Shown piece after piece: positions 44,380 through 52,565 of a stretch of 64,000 nt of DNA. The position numbers and the translations under genes are program-made. The first letter of the stretch is position 1, and each line of letters starts with the position of its first letter. This stretch comes from Nitrospira_D sp019636945 (GTDB lineage Bacteria > Nitrospirota > Nitrospiria > Nitrospirales > Nitrospiraceae), in assembly GCF_047338595.1 (NCBI RefSeq), contig NZ_JBLFBO010000002.1, positions 310,001-374,000 on the forward strand, read 5' to 3'. The notes below the pieces were generated by a model. The model had not been told where the DNA came from. It made no database searches and saw only the letters and a program-made list of their open reading frames with translations.

Positions 44380-44408
44380 TATTACGCGAATGTTACAGGA
44401 GTGTTACA
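44380..44408 (-). promoter_or_regulatory. Pho-box-like heptamer array upstream of pstS
   Basis: On the minus strand TGTAACA, TGTAACA and CGTAATA start every 11 bases (plus-strand blocks 44402-44408, 44391-44397, 44380-44386), about 65-95 bases before the pstS start. Two heptamers are identical. PhoB binds direct repeats of 7 bases in 11-base steps, so this is a strong candidate site. Confidence 0.65.
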
Positions 44409-44442
44409 TATGCACACGCCGATTTCGCTCACTGGATGTCTA

Positions 44443-44464
44443 GGGGCAGGCTCTGGCCTGCCCC
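44443..44464 (-). terminator. Hairpin between the porin gene and pstS
   Basis: GGGGCAGGC (44443-44451) and GCCTGCCCC (44456-44464) form a perfect 9-bp stem with a 4-base loop, eight bases after the porin stop on the minus strand. No long T run follows in that direction. Confidence 0.6.
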
Positions 44465-44472
44465 TTTCATCA

Positions 44473-45819
44473 CTAAAAGTTATACTGGAGCTGGGTCCTG
44501 ACAATATCGCCTTCGCGGATGTTATATGGTGCGGTCTGTGTATCGGTACGTCTGCTTCGCGCATAGGCAATCGTGAACTCTAACGACTTCGCGATCTGCC
44601 ACTCCATCCCAACCTCCCACTCCCGAACGACATTGAATGGTGAATTGGTCCGGTGCTTCTTTCCGCCGCTGTATTCCTGGTACCGCACGTAGGGGATCAG
44701 GCTCGTCAGCCAGGGTTTATCCACATCCCACTTATACATCCCCTGGACGTAGCCACCCTGAATATCCCCTTCCTCCACACGTGTCCGAGTCGCGTTCAAC
44801 TGAGGACCATTGCCCCAATTCCACTCCGCTTGAAGACCAATTGGTTGTGGGTACAGGATAAAATGTACACCGACTCGTTCGTCGAGAATATTCCCGTTAT
44901 TTTCTCGACCAATAGCCGGGCCACCAGTTGTCAGCGGTGCGGTCGCACCGACATTGAAGGCCCCGCGGTAGGCATCCACGCCGAACTGAATGATCTGCCC
45001 ATAGGGTAATTCCATAGGATAGGTGGCGTGGACGACGACATGCTTGTTGTCATTACGGTCGTTCACATTGATGGTTTGGCCATTGTACACCCCGATGCCT
45101 AAGACGCCGTAGTCTCCAGATCCCTTGAGACCCGATTCAACCAGTTTTCTGAATAATTTTCTGGTTTCCGTCGGCGTATAGTAGAGAAACAATCCGAGGT
45201 CACGCTCGCCATTCACCGCACTATTGAGCCCATCGCTTCGGTCGAAGGCAATTCGCTGTTGACTGGACTGAAGGGTTTCCCATCCAAAGGGGACTTTCGA
45301 CTGCCCCACTCTAAGCCGCAGCTCCTTCTCGCCAAAGAATAGAAACGACACAGGCAGAAAGATATCGGCATAGGCATCACGCAGTTGGACAAAGTGGTTG
45401 CTCTGATCCCCTGTCGTACCAGGAACAGTGCCGGCAAACTCCGGCTGAATGTAGAACGAGAGCCAGTCCGTGATATCACCTGAAAAGATTAGGCGGGCTC
45501 GGCGGAAGGCGAAACCGGTATTATCCCGAATAGTGTTATCGTACTCACTTCGGATGGATTTATCTCCAGGCAGATAAGTATACCGGGCTTGCACATACCC
45601 GCGAATGCTGATCTTATCGAACCATTTCTTGATTGTTGCCTTGTCCTGAATAATTGCTTCTTTTTTTTCCTCATCGGCTTTCAACTTGAGCCATTCCTCT
45701 TTGGTAATCTGCCCTTTTTCATAGAGGAGATCCTCGACGCTGGCTTGTGCCACAGCGGCCATAAAGATCACTCCCAGACTCAGCACATACAAGACGCTTA
45801 CCAACCCCCATTTCTTCAT
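44473..45819 (-). CDS. Phosphate/polyphosphate-type outer membrane porin (OprP/OprO)
   Basis: The 448-residue product has a signal peptide (MKKWGLVSVLYVLSLGVIFMAAVAQA), a short charged helix (GQITKEEWLKLKADEEKKEAI) and a beta-barrel with repeated amphipathic strands, such as IRGYVQARYTYLPG, WLSFYIQPEFAG and LRVGQSKVPFGWE. It ends in LQYNF with the terminal Phe of outer-membrane proteins. The order fits OprP/OprO porins, which pass phosphate or polyphosphate. It is the first gene upstream of pstSCAB. Confidence 0.85.
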   Translation of the reverse strand: MKKWGLVSVLYVLSLGVIFMAAVAQASVEDLLYEKGQITKEEWLKLKADEEKKEAIIQDKATIKKWFDKISIRGYVQARYTYLPGDKSIRSEYDNTIRDNTGFAFRRARLIFSGDITDWLSFYIQPEFAGTVPGTTGDQSNHFVQLRDAYADIFLPVSFLFFGEKELRLRVGQSKVPFGWETLQSSQQRIAFDRSDGLNSAVNGERDLGLFLYYTPTETRKLFRKLVESGLKGSGDYGVLGIGVYNGQTINVNDRNDNKHVVVHATYPMELPYGQIIQFGVDAYRGAFNVGATAPLTTGGPAIGRENNGNILDERVGVHFILYPQPIGLQAEWNWGNGPQLNATRTRVEEGDIQGGYVQGMYKWDVDKPWLTSLIPYVRYQEYSGGKKHRTNSPFNVVREWEVGMEWQIAKSLEFTIAYARSRRTDTQTAPYNIREGDIVRTQLQYNF

Positions 45820-45875
45820 TCACCTACCTCCTCAATTAGTCGTGTATGGAACTGAGAGAGGATATAGTTGATGAA

Positions 45876-45915
45876 CGTTAAGTTGATGCTACGGTGTTGT
45901 TACACCCTTGTTAAA
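45876..45915 (-). promoter_or_regulatory. Pho-box-like heptamer array upstream of the porin gene
   Basis: On the minus strand TTTAACA, TGTAACA, CGTAGCA and CTTAACG begin every 11 bases (plus blocks 45909-45915, 45898-45904, 45887-45893, 45876-45882), 57-96 bases before the porin ATG. The array lies in the shared space with the divergent gene at 45937 and could affect both. Confidence 0.6.
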
Positions 45916-45936
45916 TTCGCTACGATCTAACCCATC

Positions 45937-46374
45937 ATGGCACCAGATTCCCCGAACGCGCAGGATCAGAACCAAACGGAACCACCCTTGTGGTCAATCG
46001 GGATTGCGATGCTGATCATTCTGCTCGCACCGCTTATCTTGTACTCGTTTGCTCCGGTTGGCCCTATTCGTGAAGGCGACACCGTTTTTTCAGACGGCCA
46101 GCAGCGCGCGACATTCACCACACCAATTGCATCCCAGTCTCTTCACCCTGACGAAACCTGTTTACTCGATCCCAATAGCCCATTGATCGTGCTCGAGAAT
46201 TCAGCGGGTGAGCCAGACGGTTGGATCAAAGCCGAAGTCCAAGGAAATCCGACTGCAGAATGGCCGTTTTGTCCGGTGCATGCTGAAGTACGGCTCAGCC
46301 TTCATCAGGTCTTTCAAAAACCGGCTGTATTGGGAGCGGTGCGGGATACGCTGATGAGGTGGTTGGGGAAGTAG
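45937..46374 (+). CDS. Hypothetical single-span membrane protein
   Basis: The 145-residue product has a short hydrophilic N-terminus, one membrane helix (IGIAMLIILLAPLILYSFAP, about 22-41) and a soluble part with two cysteines (DETCLLDPN and WPFCPVHAE). No family is recognised. The gene is divergent from the porin gene across a 117-base space holding the heptamer array, so a phosphate link is possible. No Shine-Dalgarno is visible. Confidence 0.6.
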   Translation: MAPDSPNAQDQNQTEPPLWSIGIAMLIILLAPLILYSFAPVGPIREGDTVFSDGQQRATFTTPIASQSLHPDETCLLDPNSPLIVLENSAGEPDGWIKAEVQGNPTAEWPFCPVHAEVRLSLHQVFQKPAVLGAVRDTLMRWLGK

Positions 46375-46392
46375 AAAATAGAATTGTCGGAA

Positions 46393-46956
46393 CTAGGACT
46401 TGAGCCTCTCAGCAAATTGCTTGCGGAACTTCGCCACTTTCGGCCCGACCACGAATTGGCAGTACCCTTGGAACGGGTTTCGAGCAAAATACTCCTGATG
46501 GTAGGCTTCTGCTTCATACCATTGTGTCGCCGCAATAACCTGCGTCACGATAGGAGCATCATACAGTCTGTCATCTGTTACGGTGTTGATAACCTGTTCA
46601 GCTGTTTGTTGCTGGGCTGGACTATTATAGAAGATCGCTGAACGGTACTGCGTGCCGATATCGTTGCCCTGTCGATTGAGGGTGGTAGGATCGTGAACCA
46701 CAAAAAATATTTCGAGAAGCTCTTGGTACGAGATCACTACTGGATTGAACGTGATGCGCACAGCTTCGGCATGGCCGGTCTGCCCCCCACACACCGCTTC
46801 ATATGTCGGATTATCCATGGCCCCGCCGATGTACCCGGACTCAACTGCTTCCACGCCTTGCACCTGGTCATAGACGGCTTCAAGACACCAAAAACAGCCT
46901 CCGGCAAGAATGGCAACATCCTGCCCTGATAGGATCGTTCGTGGTTCATCGGCCAT
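46393..46956 (-). CDS. msrA: Peptide methionine sulfoxide reductase MsrA
   Basis: MsrA reduces methionine-S-sulfoxide in proteins. The 187-residue product has the catalytic GGCFWCLEAVYD motif near residue 18, GYIGGAMDNPTYEAVCGGQTGHAEAV, FFVVHDPTTLNRQGNDIGTQYRS and a FARNPFQGYC end with a further cysteine. ATG 46956 gives the usual N-terminus. It is on the opposite strand to the gene at 45937. Confidence 0.95.
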   Translation of the reverse strand: MADEPRTILSGQDVAILAGGCFWCLEAVYDQVQGVEAVESGYIGGAMDNPTYEAVCGGQTGHAEAVRITFNPVVISYQELLEIFFVVHDPTTLNRQGNDIGTQYRSAIFYNSPAQQQTAEQVINTVTDDRLYDAPIVTQVIAATQWYEAEAYHQEYFARNPFQGYCQFVVGPKVAKFRKQFAERLKS

Positions 46957-47008
46957 AATGTGGTTGAGTCGAGTGCCGTGTGGGATTTTTTCAGCAGATA
47001 GCGACCGG

Positions 47009-47170
47009 CTAATCCTCTTCTTCTTCCTCGATGTCCTCAATCCCTTCGTAGCTCATTTCCGGGAACGACGCCGACGCTTTCTCACAGGCCGTCTCGACCA
47101 TTTCCTCAGCGTCTTCCGCTGAATCAGCATCGACCACAAACTTCACCGTGATTGCATACCGCTGTTCCAC
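47009..47170 (-). CDS. Small acidic protein (53 aa)
   Basis: The start is GTG 47170 with AAAGGAG seven bases upstream; a longer frame to 47317 has no coding character. The product, MEQRYAITVKFVVDADSAED then AEEMVETACEKASASF..., ends in a run of Glu and Asp (IEDIEEEEED). The strand-helix pattern suggests a small alpha/beta fold. Function unknown. It is followed by msrA after 52 bases. Confidence 0.65.
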   Translation of the reverse strand: MEQRYAITVKFVVDADSAEDAEEMVETACEKASASFPEMSYEGIEDIEEEEED

Positions 47171-47339
47171 TCTCAACTCCTTTCTCGAATAACCTGCCCC
47201 GTGATCGAGGCACCGCATACCTTCGTACTTTCTGATAGTTGTGGTGGCTGTGTCAACCGTTGGGAAGTAGTGAGGAGACAAACCGGATATGGGAACAGAC
47301 GTGAATGGAAGATACAAATCAACGAGACGGGGAGGAAGG

Positions 47340-47720
47340 CTACTCGTCCCGTTCGAGATCGGTGAGAACCGATGTCAGCTTGACCAACTCGTCTGGAGCA
47401 ACCCGCAAAAATGCGAGTCCGAAGCTATTCGCCCCAACCCACCTCACGATTGCTTCATCTACGCGTAACGGCCAGTCAAGACCCGGGATGTGGAGACGGC
47501 ATTCAAATTTCGCGCCTTGCTCCACCTGCATATTGCTTTCGATCTTACAGCCGCCGGCAGAAATATCTACCGTTCGTCCCTGTCCTTCCTGTTTATTCCC
47601 GGAAAACGTGCTACGAAACTGGGCGGTAAACCGCGGTTGAACTCGGCGCTCATCCGCCCCTGGCTGTTCCAGAGTAGATTCAACAGGTTTGGATTTGAAG
47701 AATGAACTCAGCTTTTTCAC
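47340..47720 (-). CDS. PilZ-domain protein (c-di-GMP receptor candidate)
   Basis: The product of about 126 residues has the PilZ signature: ERRVQPRF (RxxxR) near residue 28 and DISAGGCKIES (D/NxSxxG) near residue 55, followed by beta strands and IVRWVGANSFGLAFL. Both c-di-GMP-binding motifs are intact. I prefer the GTG at 47720 (VKKLSSFF); a GTG/ATG start at 47777 adds residues with no similarity. It is just downstream of pal. Confidence 0.75.
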   Translation of the reverse strand: MKKLSSFFKSKPVESTLEQPGADERRVQPRFTAQFRSTFSGNKQEGQGRTVDISAGGCKIESNMQVEQGAKFECRLHIPGLDWPLRVDEAIVRWVGANSFGLAFLRVAPDELVKLTSVLTDLERDE

Positions 47721-47797
47721 TGCTGACGATCCCTCAGCGACCCTTCCAACAAGTAACCCCCTGGGACATCTTGCCAATCACATCCAAGAACCGTTGC

Positions 47798-48439
47798 TTA
47801 TTTTGTCGAGAGCAACATGTGTCCCCGCCGATTCTGCTGATAGCAGGATTCCTGTCGCTCGCTGCAGAACGGCCGTTCCTTTCCATAGGACACAATCGCG
47901 AGCTGATTAGGACTGACTCCTGCTTCCTGCAGATAATTGCGAGCTGCTTTGGCACGCTTGTCGCCGAGGACCATGTTGTAGTCGCTCGTCCCCCGCTCAT
48001 CACAATGGCCCTCTATTTTGAGCACAGCGCCAGGATGATCTTTCAGATAGTGCGCATCGAGATTGAGCGCCTCTATACCTGTTTCAGATAAAGTCCATTG
48101 GTCATACCCGAAAAATACATCTTGCAATCCAGCTTCGACAGCAGCTCGCTCTTCTTTCGTCAACTCCGCTTGCTGCCGCCCCGGAAAGCTTGACGGGTTT
48201 AGACTCGTTGGATGTCCACCCTGTCCGCCTGGCGAAAGGCGTTCCTCAGCAGGATTCCGAGAAAACCCCTTGAGTTCCCCACTTGGGCTTCCACCGGAAA
48301 TGCTCGGAGCCTTTGAGCTGGTGCTTCCGGACCCCCCTTCGCTCTCAGACTGTACCCATTTCTTACTACACCCCTGGTTCGACAAGAAAAGAAGTCCCAC
48401 GGCCACCACCACTCCCAGCTTCATCACCACTCTGGTCAT
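47798..48439 (-). CDS. pal: Peptidoglycan-associated lipoprotein Pal-like
   Basis: The 213-residue product starts MTRVVMKLGVVVAVGLLFLS and has a possible lipidation Cys in NQGCSKKW, followed by a Ser/Gly-rich linker and an OmpA/Pal domain: VFFGYDQWTLSETGIEALN, LKIEGHCDERGTSDYNMVLGDKRA and VSYGKERPFCSERQESC. The EGHCDERGT motif binds diaminopimelate in peptidoglycan. The lipobox is weak (NQGC). GAGGAGAAAG precedes ATG 48439. No tolB or tolAQR gene is close. Confidence 0.85.
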   Translation of the reverse strand: MTRVVMKLGVVVAVGLLFLSNQGCSKKWVQSESEGGSGSTSSKAPSISGGSPSGELKGFSRNPAEERLSPGGQGGHPTSLNPSSFPGRQQAELTKEERAAVEAGLQDVFFGYDQWTLSETGIEALNLDAHYLKDHPGAVLKIEGHCDERGTSDYNMVLGDKRAKAARNYLQEAGVSPNQLAIVSYGKERPFCSERQESCYQQNRRGHMLLSTK

Positions 48440-48782
48440 AGTCTTTCTCCTCTTATGGTCTTCTACACTCACAACTCAGCTCCATCATCTATTCATCGCC
48501 ACTTGATGCAGTAATGATTTCAGAATGCGCCTTCGCCCTGCCTGCAAATACAATTATCTCCCAATGATGATAAAGTGATGCAGTAACAGGAGTTTAGCCG
48601 ATTGCCAGCAGGATGCCTAACAATTTTTCATATCCGGCCGGATGACCGGGTCGGTAGGGAATGATCTCTCTAAAGAGGCAGAAATGGGATGGCTCGGAGA
48701 GAAGAAATCCTTCGATGAACGGGGCGCACACGGACCAGTCGAGGCAATCTGTTATCCTGACAGACTACCGTGTCCTGGTTGT

Positions 48783-48923
48783 TCAGCGAGAGCCGCTACG
48801 ATCAGCCCAGCGGACAGGTCGCAACACAGCTCCCATTCCGGCGAGCGCGCAGATAAACAACAGCATGGCCAGAGCAACCACCAGGAAAAATGCCGCCCTC
48901 ATATCGTGCAAAACAGGGGTCAT
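48783..48923 (-). CDS. Small single-span membrane protein (46 aa)
   Basis: Minus-strand GAGGAGGG stands eight bases before ATG 48923. The 46-codon frame has one membrane helix (AAFFLVVALAMLLFICALAG, residues 10-29) and a basic tail (RPVRWADRSGSR). No family is recognised. It lies in the 1-kb space between pal and the receiver gene, where longer frames lack coding character. Confidence 0.5.
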   Translation of the reverse strand: MTPVLHDMRAAFFLVVALAMLLFICALAGMGAVLRPVRWADRSGSR

Positions 48924-49535
48924 ACCACGTCCCTCCTCTTGCTCGATGCATCAACTGCGCCATCCACAGACACAAACCCATGGACTCATTGGATCGATTT
49001 TCTGAAGAGGTCTCCCGCAACAAGGACATTGCCGAGTCCACACTTGCCTCATAGGGTGGCCAACCCCTCCAGCTGTCCTCGTTTCCTGAGTGCTATATCG
49101 GAAAAACCAGCCCACGGGATTACCTTGTCCCCGGTTAAGTGTAGATCACGCTTAGCCCTTGGTCCACGCCGCTTCCCATTGGGACCAACCTCGACATGCC
49201 CACAACCTATTGTAAACGCTGGAGAGCCCTGGAACGCTCTTGGTGTGGCAACAGAAATTCACCATCCGACCGACTTATTCGATGATATAGCTGACAGTCT
49301 CAATCTAATGAAAAGCACACCCAATCGGACGTTACACAGGCAAACAAGAGAAAATCAAGGCAAGATTTCCGCAACTCTGCTACCTCGTGGCGACAGATAC
49401 ACGCTATAGGCAAACCGTGACGCCCCTATGTAACACTAGATTCGGCTTTATATCTGATCCCGATCTGATCAATATGACGTGAGCCTGAAAGTCTATGCTC
49501 GCGACTGAGAACCAGGCTCCAAGCCTACGAAGTAG
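48924..49535. other. Intergenic stretch, no gene seen
   Basis: The plus strand has an open frame across 48642-49409, but its composition (Pro, His, Ser, Arg-rich, no strands or helices) argues against coding. I see no hairpin or repeat that stands out. Confidence 0.4.
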
Positions 49536-49898
49536 CTAATGTAGCAATTCATACTGTACGGCGCGGAGTAACGTAGAGAGATCCAATGGTTTTGCAAATG
49601 TCTGCCGTGCCCCGAGGAGTCTGGCCGTCTGCAGTTCATCTGGAGAGTGTCCACTCATGGCAATGACCTTCACATCCAGAAACGCACGAGTCAGTTCCAA
49701 GATAAGGTCTAACCCATTCATTTCCGGCATCTCCAAATCCGTAATGACCAAATCCATGGGGTTCGCACGGAACTGCTCAAGCCCCTCTCGGCCGTTGGCG
49801 GCCTCGTAGGTTTGATACCCGGCATCCTCAAGGATCTGCGCCAGCAAGACTCGCACCGACGCATCATCCTCGATCACCAGAATCGTACGTGGCCTCAT
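49536..49898 (-). CDS. CheY-like single-domain response regulator (copy 1)
   Basis: The 120-residue receiver domain has ILVIEDDASVR, phospho-Asp in LVITDLEMPEMNGLDL, AMSGHSPDE and the Lys in TFAKPLDLSTLL. It has no output domain, so it must act through partners. ATG 49898 has AAAGGG upstream. It follows the zinc-ribbon gene, and the pair is repeated at 57.3-58.1 kb with about three quarters amino-acid identity. Confidence 0.88.
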   Translation of the reverse strand: MRPRTILVIEDDASVRVLLAQILEDAGYQTYEAANGREGLEQFRANPMDLVITDLEMPEMNGLDLILELTRAFLDVKVIAMSGHSPDELQTARLLGARQTFAKPLDLSTLLRAVQYELLH

Positions 49899-49948
49899 CA
49901 CCGTATCCCTTTCGTGCTCTTCAAGTCGCCCTTCACACACCCGATTTA

Positions 49949-50185
49949 TTAGGCGGCCAACGATTCCATTTCCTCTGAGTCCCAGTCCAGGTTAAGCACC
50001 TCGTGAGCTGACATCGTCGCCATCACCGGTTTGGCAGATAACTGCCGGTGGTGCTGAATGACGGCATCATCCCGATGACCACAATTGACACAGCGTGTGC
50101 TCACACTCCACATTTCGCCATACCCTCCTTCCATATCGATCATGTGCTCATCCAGCATCAAGCCTTGGCAACGTGTACAGTTCAT
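49949..50185 (-). CDS. Small zinc-ribbon protein (copy 1)
   Basis: The 78-residue protein begins MNCTRCQGLMLDEHMID and has a second Cys pair in RCVNCGHRDDAV, a CxxC...CxxC zinc ribbon in the first 40 residues. The C-terminus is acidic. It resembles short zinc-ribbon proteins seen with response regulators; function unknown. ATG 50185 has GGAGGGAG upstream. A close relative is at 57814-58062. Confidence 0.75.
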   Translation of the reverse strand: MNCTRCQGLMLDEHMIDMEGGYGEMWSVSTRCVNCGHRDDAVIQHHRQLSAKPVMATMSAHEVLNLDWDSEEMESLAA

Positions 50186-50227
50186 CGTCGCTCCCTCCTG
50201 TTTAGCGCCCACAATCCGGTTAAGAGA

Positions 50228-50285
50228 ACTGTACCAGGGAGGATCATTCCAACTAGATCTGAAGGAGTTACGTCTAAAGGGGGGT
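50228..50285 (-). promoter_or_regulatory. Conserved upstream block of the zinc-ribbon operon (copy 1)
   Basis: This block aligns with 58102-58160, at the same place before the second copy, with about three quarters of bases equal, including ACTAGATCTGAA and TACGTC. Intergenic conservation of this kind points to a shared promoter or operator. Confidence 0.5.
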
Positions 50286-50526
50286 AAGGAAGTAGACAAC
50301 TCGGACTTATGCGATCTTGCAGGAATACAACTCGATAATAGCGGTTCGTATGGGGAGAGCCTCTCCATCTGGGAGGCAACCAGCCGATCAAAGCTTGCCG
50401 GACTAGGTCGGGTTCTCGAAAACTGTGGATCGAGCTCAATTCGCGTTGGAATGGAGAAGAGCCTGCAGTCCTGTGCAACCAGGCAGGCATGTTAGCTTGG
50501 GAGATTCTGAGAACCCATTGAATCTG

Positions 50527-50571
50527 TGGTGCGCCCGGCAGGAGTTGAACCTGCGACCTACGGGTTCGAAG
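50527..50571 (-). repeat. tRNA-Arg 3'-end fragment, left attachment-site repeat
   Basis: These 45 bases equal the 3' half of the tRNA-Arg gene at 59835-59879 with one mismatch, including the CCA end and the T arm. After 50571 the match stops before the anticodon stem is complete. The preceding bases also resemble the 3' end of the integrase frame. This is the likely left end of the island. Confidence 0.75.
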
Positions 50572-50728
50572 TCACAGCCCGACGAGACGGAAACCCAGAA
50601 AACCCCACAAAATCAAGAGTCCGACCATGCAGAGGAGTGAAAACCGTGGCAGGCTAGACGCAACTCTGCAACCTCGGCGCAACCAGTTTCGGACCGATGG
50701 TTCCAACGTGGCTCGGCAACCACAGGGC

Positions 50729-51037
50729 ATGAGCACACGTCTTGCCCTCTCCTCGCGTCGCAACCACATCACCCAGAAGGTCCGCATTGGCGGACGCACC
50801 CTGTATCTCTCGGGCCATGATGATCAGGCTCCTGCTGAGATCTTCCTTCATGTGAAAGGTGACGACTGCACCCCCGGAGGCCATTGCCCTTTACGACGTC
50901 ATTGCCCGCGTGATGAGCATCGCACTGCAGTACGGCGCTCCCCTCGAAAAGGTCGGAGACCTTCTGATTGGTGCTTCGGACCGAAGGAGCCTCATGATTT
51001 CGAAGCTGAACAGACTGACATGTCGCAGTACCGTGTA
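50729..51037 (+). pseudogene. TSCPD-domain (B12-dependent RNR-related) gene, frameshifted
   Basis: From ATG 50729 the frame reads MSTRLALSSRRNHITQKVRI then GGRTLYLSGHDD...AEIFLHVKGDDCTP, the TSCPD domain found at the end of vitamin-B12-dependent ribonucleotide reductases and as free proteins. At about 50874 the frame shifts by one base; the other frame continues EAIALYDVIARVMSIALQYG then APLEKVGDLLIGASD before losing similarity. The gene is therefore broken, and its end is missing. Confidence 0.7.
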
Positions 51038-51056
51038 GACAACCTTGTTAACAAAA

Positions 51057-51899
51057 CTAAGAGCGCGTAACAAAATGATCTCGGAGATTTCGATGGCAGA
51101 TGAGGCAGGCTGTTAGCTTGACCAGCGCTTCGTAGTTCTCGGCCCGCCTCTCGGTGCGGATCCTAATCTTCCCATAGCGCTTGAACCAGGCCAGGGTTCG
51201 CTCGACATACCAGCGTGTCTTGCCGAGCCCAGCGCCATGCTCGGTCCGCCGTTTCGCGAGTTGTGGCTCGATCCCACGGCGTCGAAGCTGATCGCGGAGC
51301 GGCTCGGAGTCATAGCCTCGATCCCCTTGCAGCCTGTCCGGTCTTTGTCGTGGCCTGCCTTTTTTTCCCCCGAACCTTCGGCACCCCATCCACCAGCGAG
51401 ATCACCTGGGTGACATCGTGGGTATTAGCGCCGCTCACCTGGATTGCCAGCGGAATGCCCTTAGCATCGACCAGCACGTGTACCTTCGAGCCCAGCTTGC
51501 GGCGATCGGTGGGATTGGGGCCTGTTTGCTCACCGCCGCTCGGTGCCTTCGTGGTCGCACTATCAACCAGCGCGCGAGACCAGTCCAGCTTGTCGGCTCC
51601 GTGGAGCTCAGCCAAGAGCACCTCGTAGAGCTTCTGAAACACACCGTTCCGGTGCCACCGCTTGAGCCGACGCAGACAGGTCATTCCGGAGCCGCACCCC
51701 AGCTCAGCCGGCATCTCGCGCCACGGATGCCGGTACGCAGCACGAAGATAATGCCGGTGAGAACGGCGCGGTCGTGCAGGGGCTTGCGGCCCGGATACCG
51801 GCTTCGCCGCCGGCGCGGCTTAGGGAGCAGGGGGTGGACTCGCTCCCAGAGGTCGTCGGGGAGCCATTTCGAGACGGTTCCTGGCATTCGTTCCTCCAT
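51057..51899 (-). pseudogene. IS5-type transposase in three frames
   Basis: Part 1 (51899 down to about 51735) reads SKWLPDDLWERVHPLLPKPR and ends at FVLRTGIRG; a missing base then separates it from part 2 (MPAELGCGSGMTCLRRLKRW, DDE Asp in ALVDSATTKA). Part 2 joins part 3 at a run of seven A (minus strand, 51360-51366), a known slippery form in IS5 relatives. Part 3 has GDRGYDSE (second Asp) and RWYVERTLAWF (Glu). The second junction may be programmed; the first looks like a true deletion, so the gene is probably dead. Confidence 0.8.
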
Positions 51900-51968
51900 A
51901 ATTGCCAGTATGCGGCATCACGTCCCGAAACATCATCCGCCCCTCACCAGTCATTTTGTTACGCGCTC
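51061..51968 (-). mobile_element. IS5-family insertion sequence
   Basis: The ends are perfect 18-bp inverted repeats: GAGCGCGTAACAAAATGA (51061-51078) and its inverse (51951-51968). TAA flanks both sides (51058-51060 and 51969-51971), a target duplication of the TNA type used by IS5 relatives. Length is 908 bases. The transposase stop codon lies in the flanking DNA. Confidence 0.88.
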
Positions 51969-52169
51969 TAAGTAAAACTTGGTCTCCTGGGGACATCACC
52001 AGTCGAGAATGGGCGCGATTACTGAGGAAGCGAAAAAGACCCGAGTATGACCATGTTGAGGTGCGCACCCGGTGACACACCTGATGATTTCGAGTGCTCG
52101 ATATCAGTAAAAGCCAAGATATTTGTAGAGGTTTGTAGAGGTCTTATAGGGAGAGGTTAGACGGCCGAG

Positions 52170-52565
52170 ATGAAAGCCCTTGTCACCCAATTTCATGCGC
52201 TCAACGTCACCCAACTCAATCGCGGTGGATGGCTCTATCCCAACACGACGTATGAGTGGGTCTGGAGGACGAATAAGGGGTCCAGCATCGAGGCTGTGCA
52301 GATTACGGCACTGAAGTCGGCCGTAGAGCTCTCTATACTGGTGGAGTCAACACGAATGCTTCAGCGGGTATCACTGATCTACTCAACTGGCCCTCATGGT
52401 GGGAAGCGTCCCTGGTTTACCTGTCCTCAATGCCAACGGCGAGTCGGGATTCTGTATCACGCTCCGTTTCATCCCTTCTTCTGTCGGCGCTACTGCAACC
52501 TTGCCTACCCCTCCCAGTACCAGTCTCGAGATCAAAGCTATGATCGTCGACATCGAATGGTTTAG
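52170..52565 (+). CDS. Zinc-ribbon hypothetical protein of mobile regions
   Basis: The 131-residue product has an N-terminal all-beta part and a treble-clef-like ribbon: RPWFTCPQCQRRVGILYHAPF then FFCRRYCNLAYPSQYQ (Cys positions near 85, 88, 105 and 109). I have the impression that such proteins are frequent in proteobacterial accessory regions; their role is unknown. The C-terminus ends sooner than in relatives I recall, so it may be truncated. GGGAGAGG lies upstream. Confidence 0.5.
   Translation: MKALVTQFHALNVTQLNRGGWLYPNTTYEWVWRTNKGSSIEAVQITALKSAVELSILVESTRMLQRVSLIYSTGPHGGKRPWFTCPQCQRRVGILYHAPFHPFFCRRYCNLAYPSQYQSRDQSYDRRHRMV

Noticed and set aside
48642..49409. 255-codon plus-strand frame
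   Set aside because: Composition is Pro/Ser/His/Arg-rich with no secondary-structure pattern and no ribosome binding site; it overlaps a better small gene on the other strand.
50425..50640. 71-codon plus-strand frame containing ELNLRPTGSK
   Set aside because: That peptide is the translated tRNA 3' end; it occurs in both attachment repeats and is not evidence of a gene.
50627..50728. Upstream part of the TSCPD frame
   Set aside because: Residues before the internal ATG show no similarity to the domain and overlap the region after the attachment repeat.
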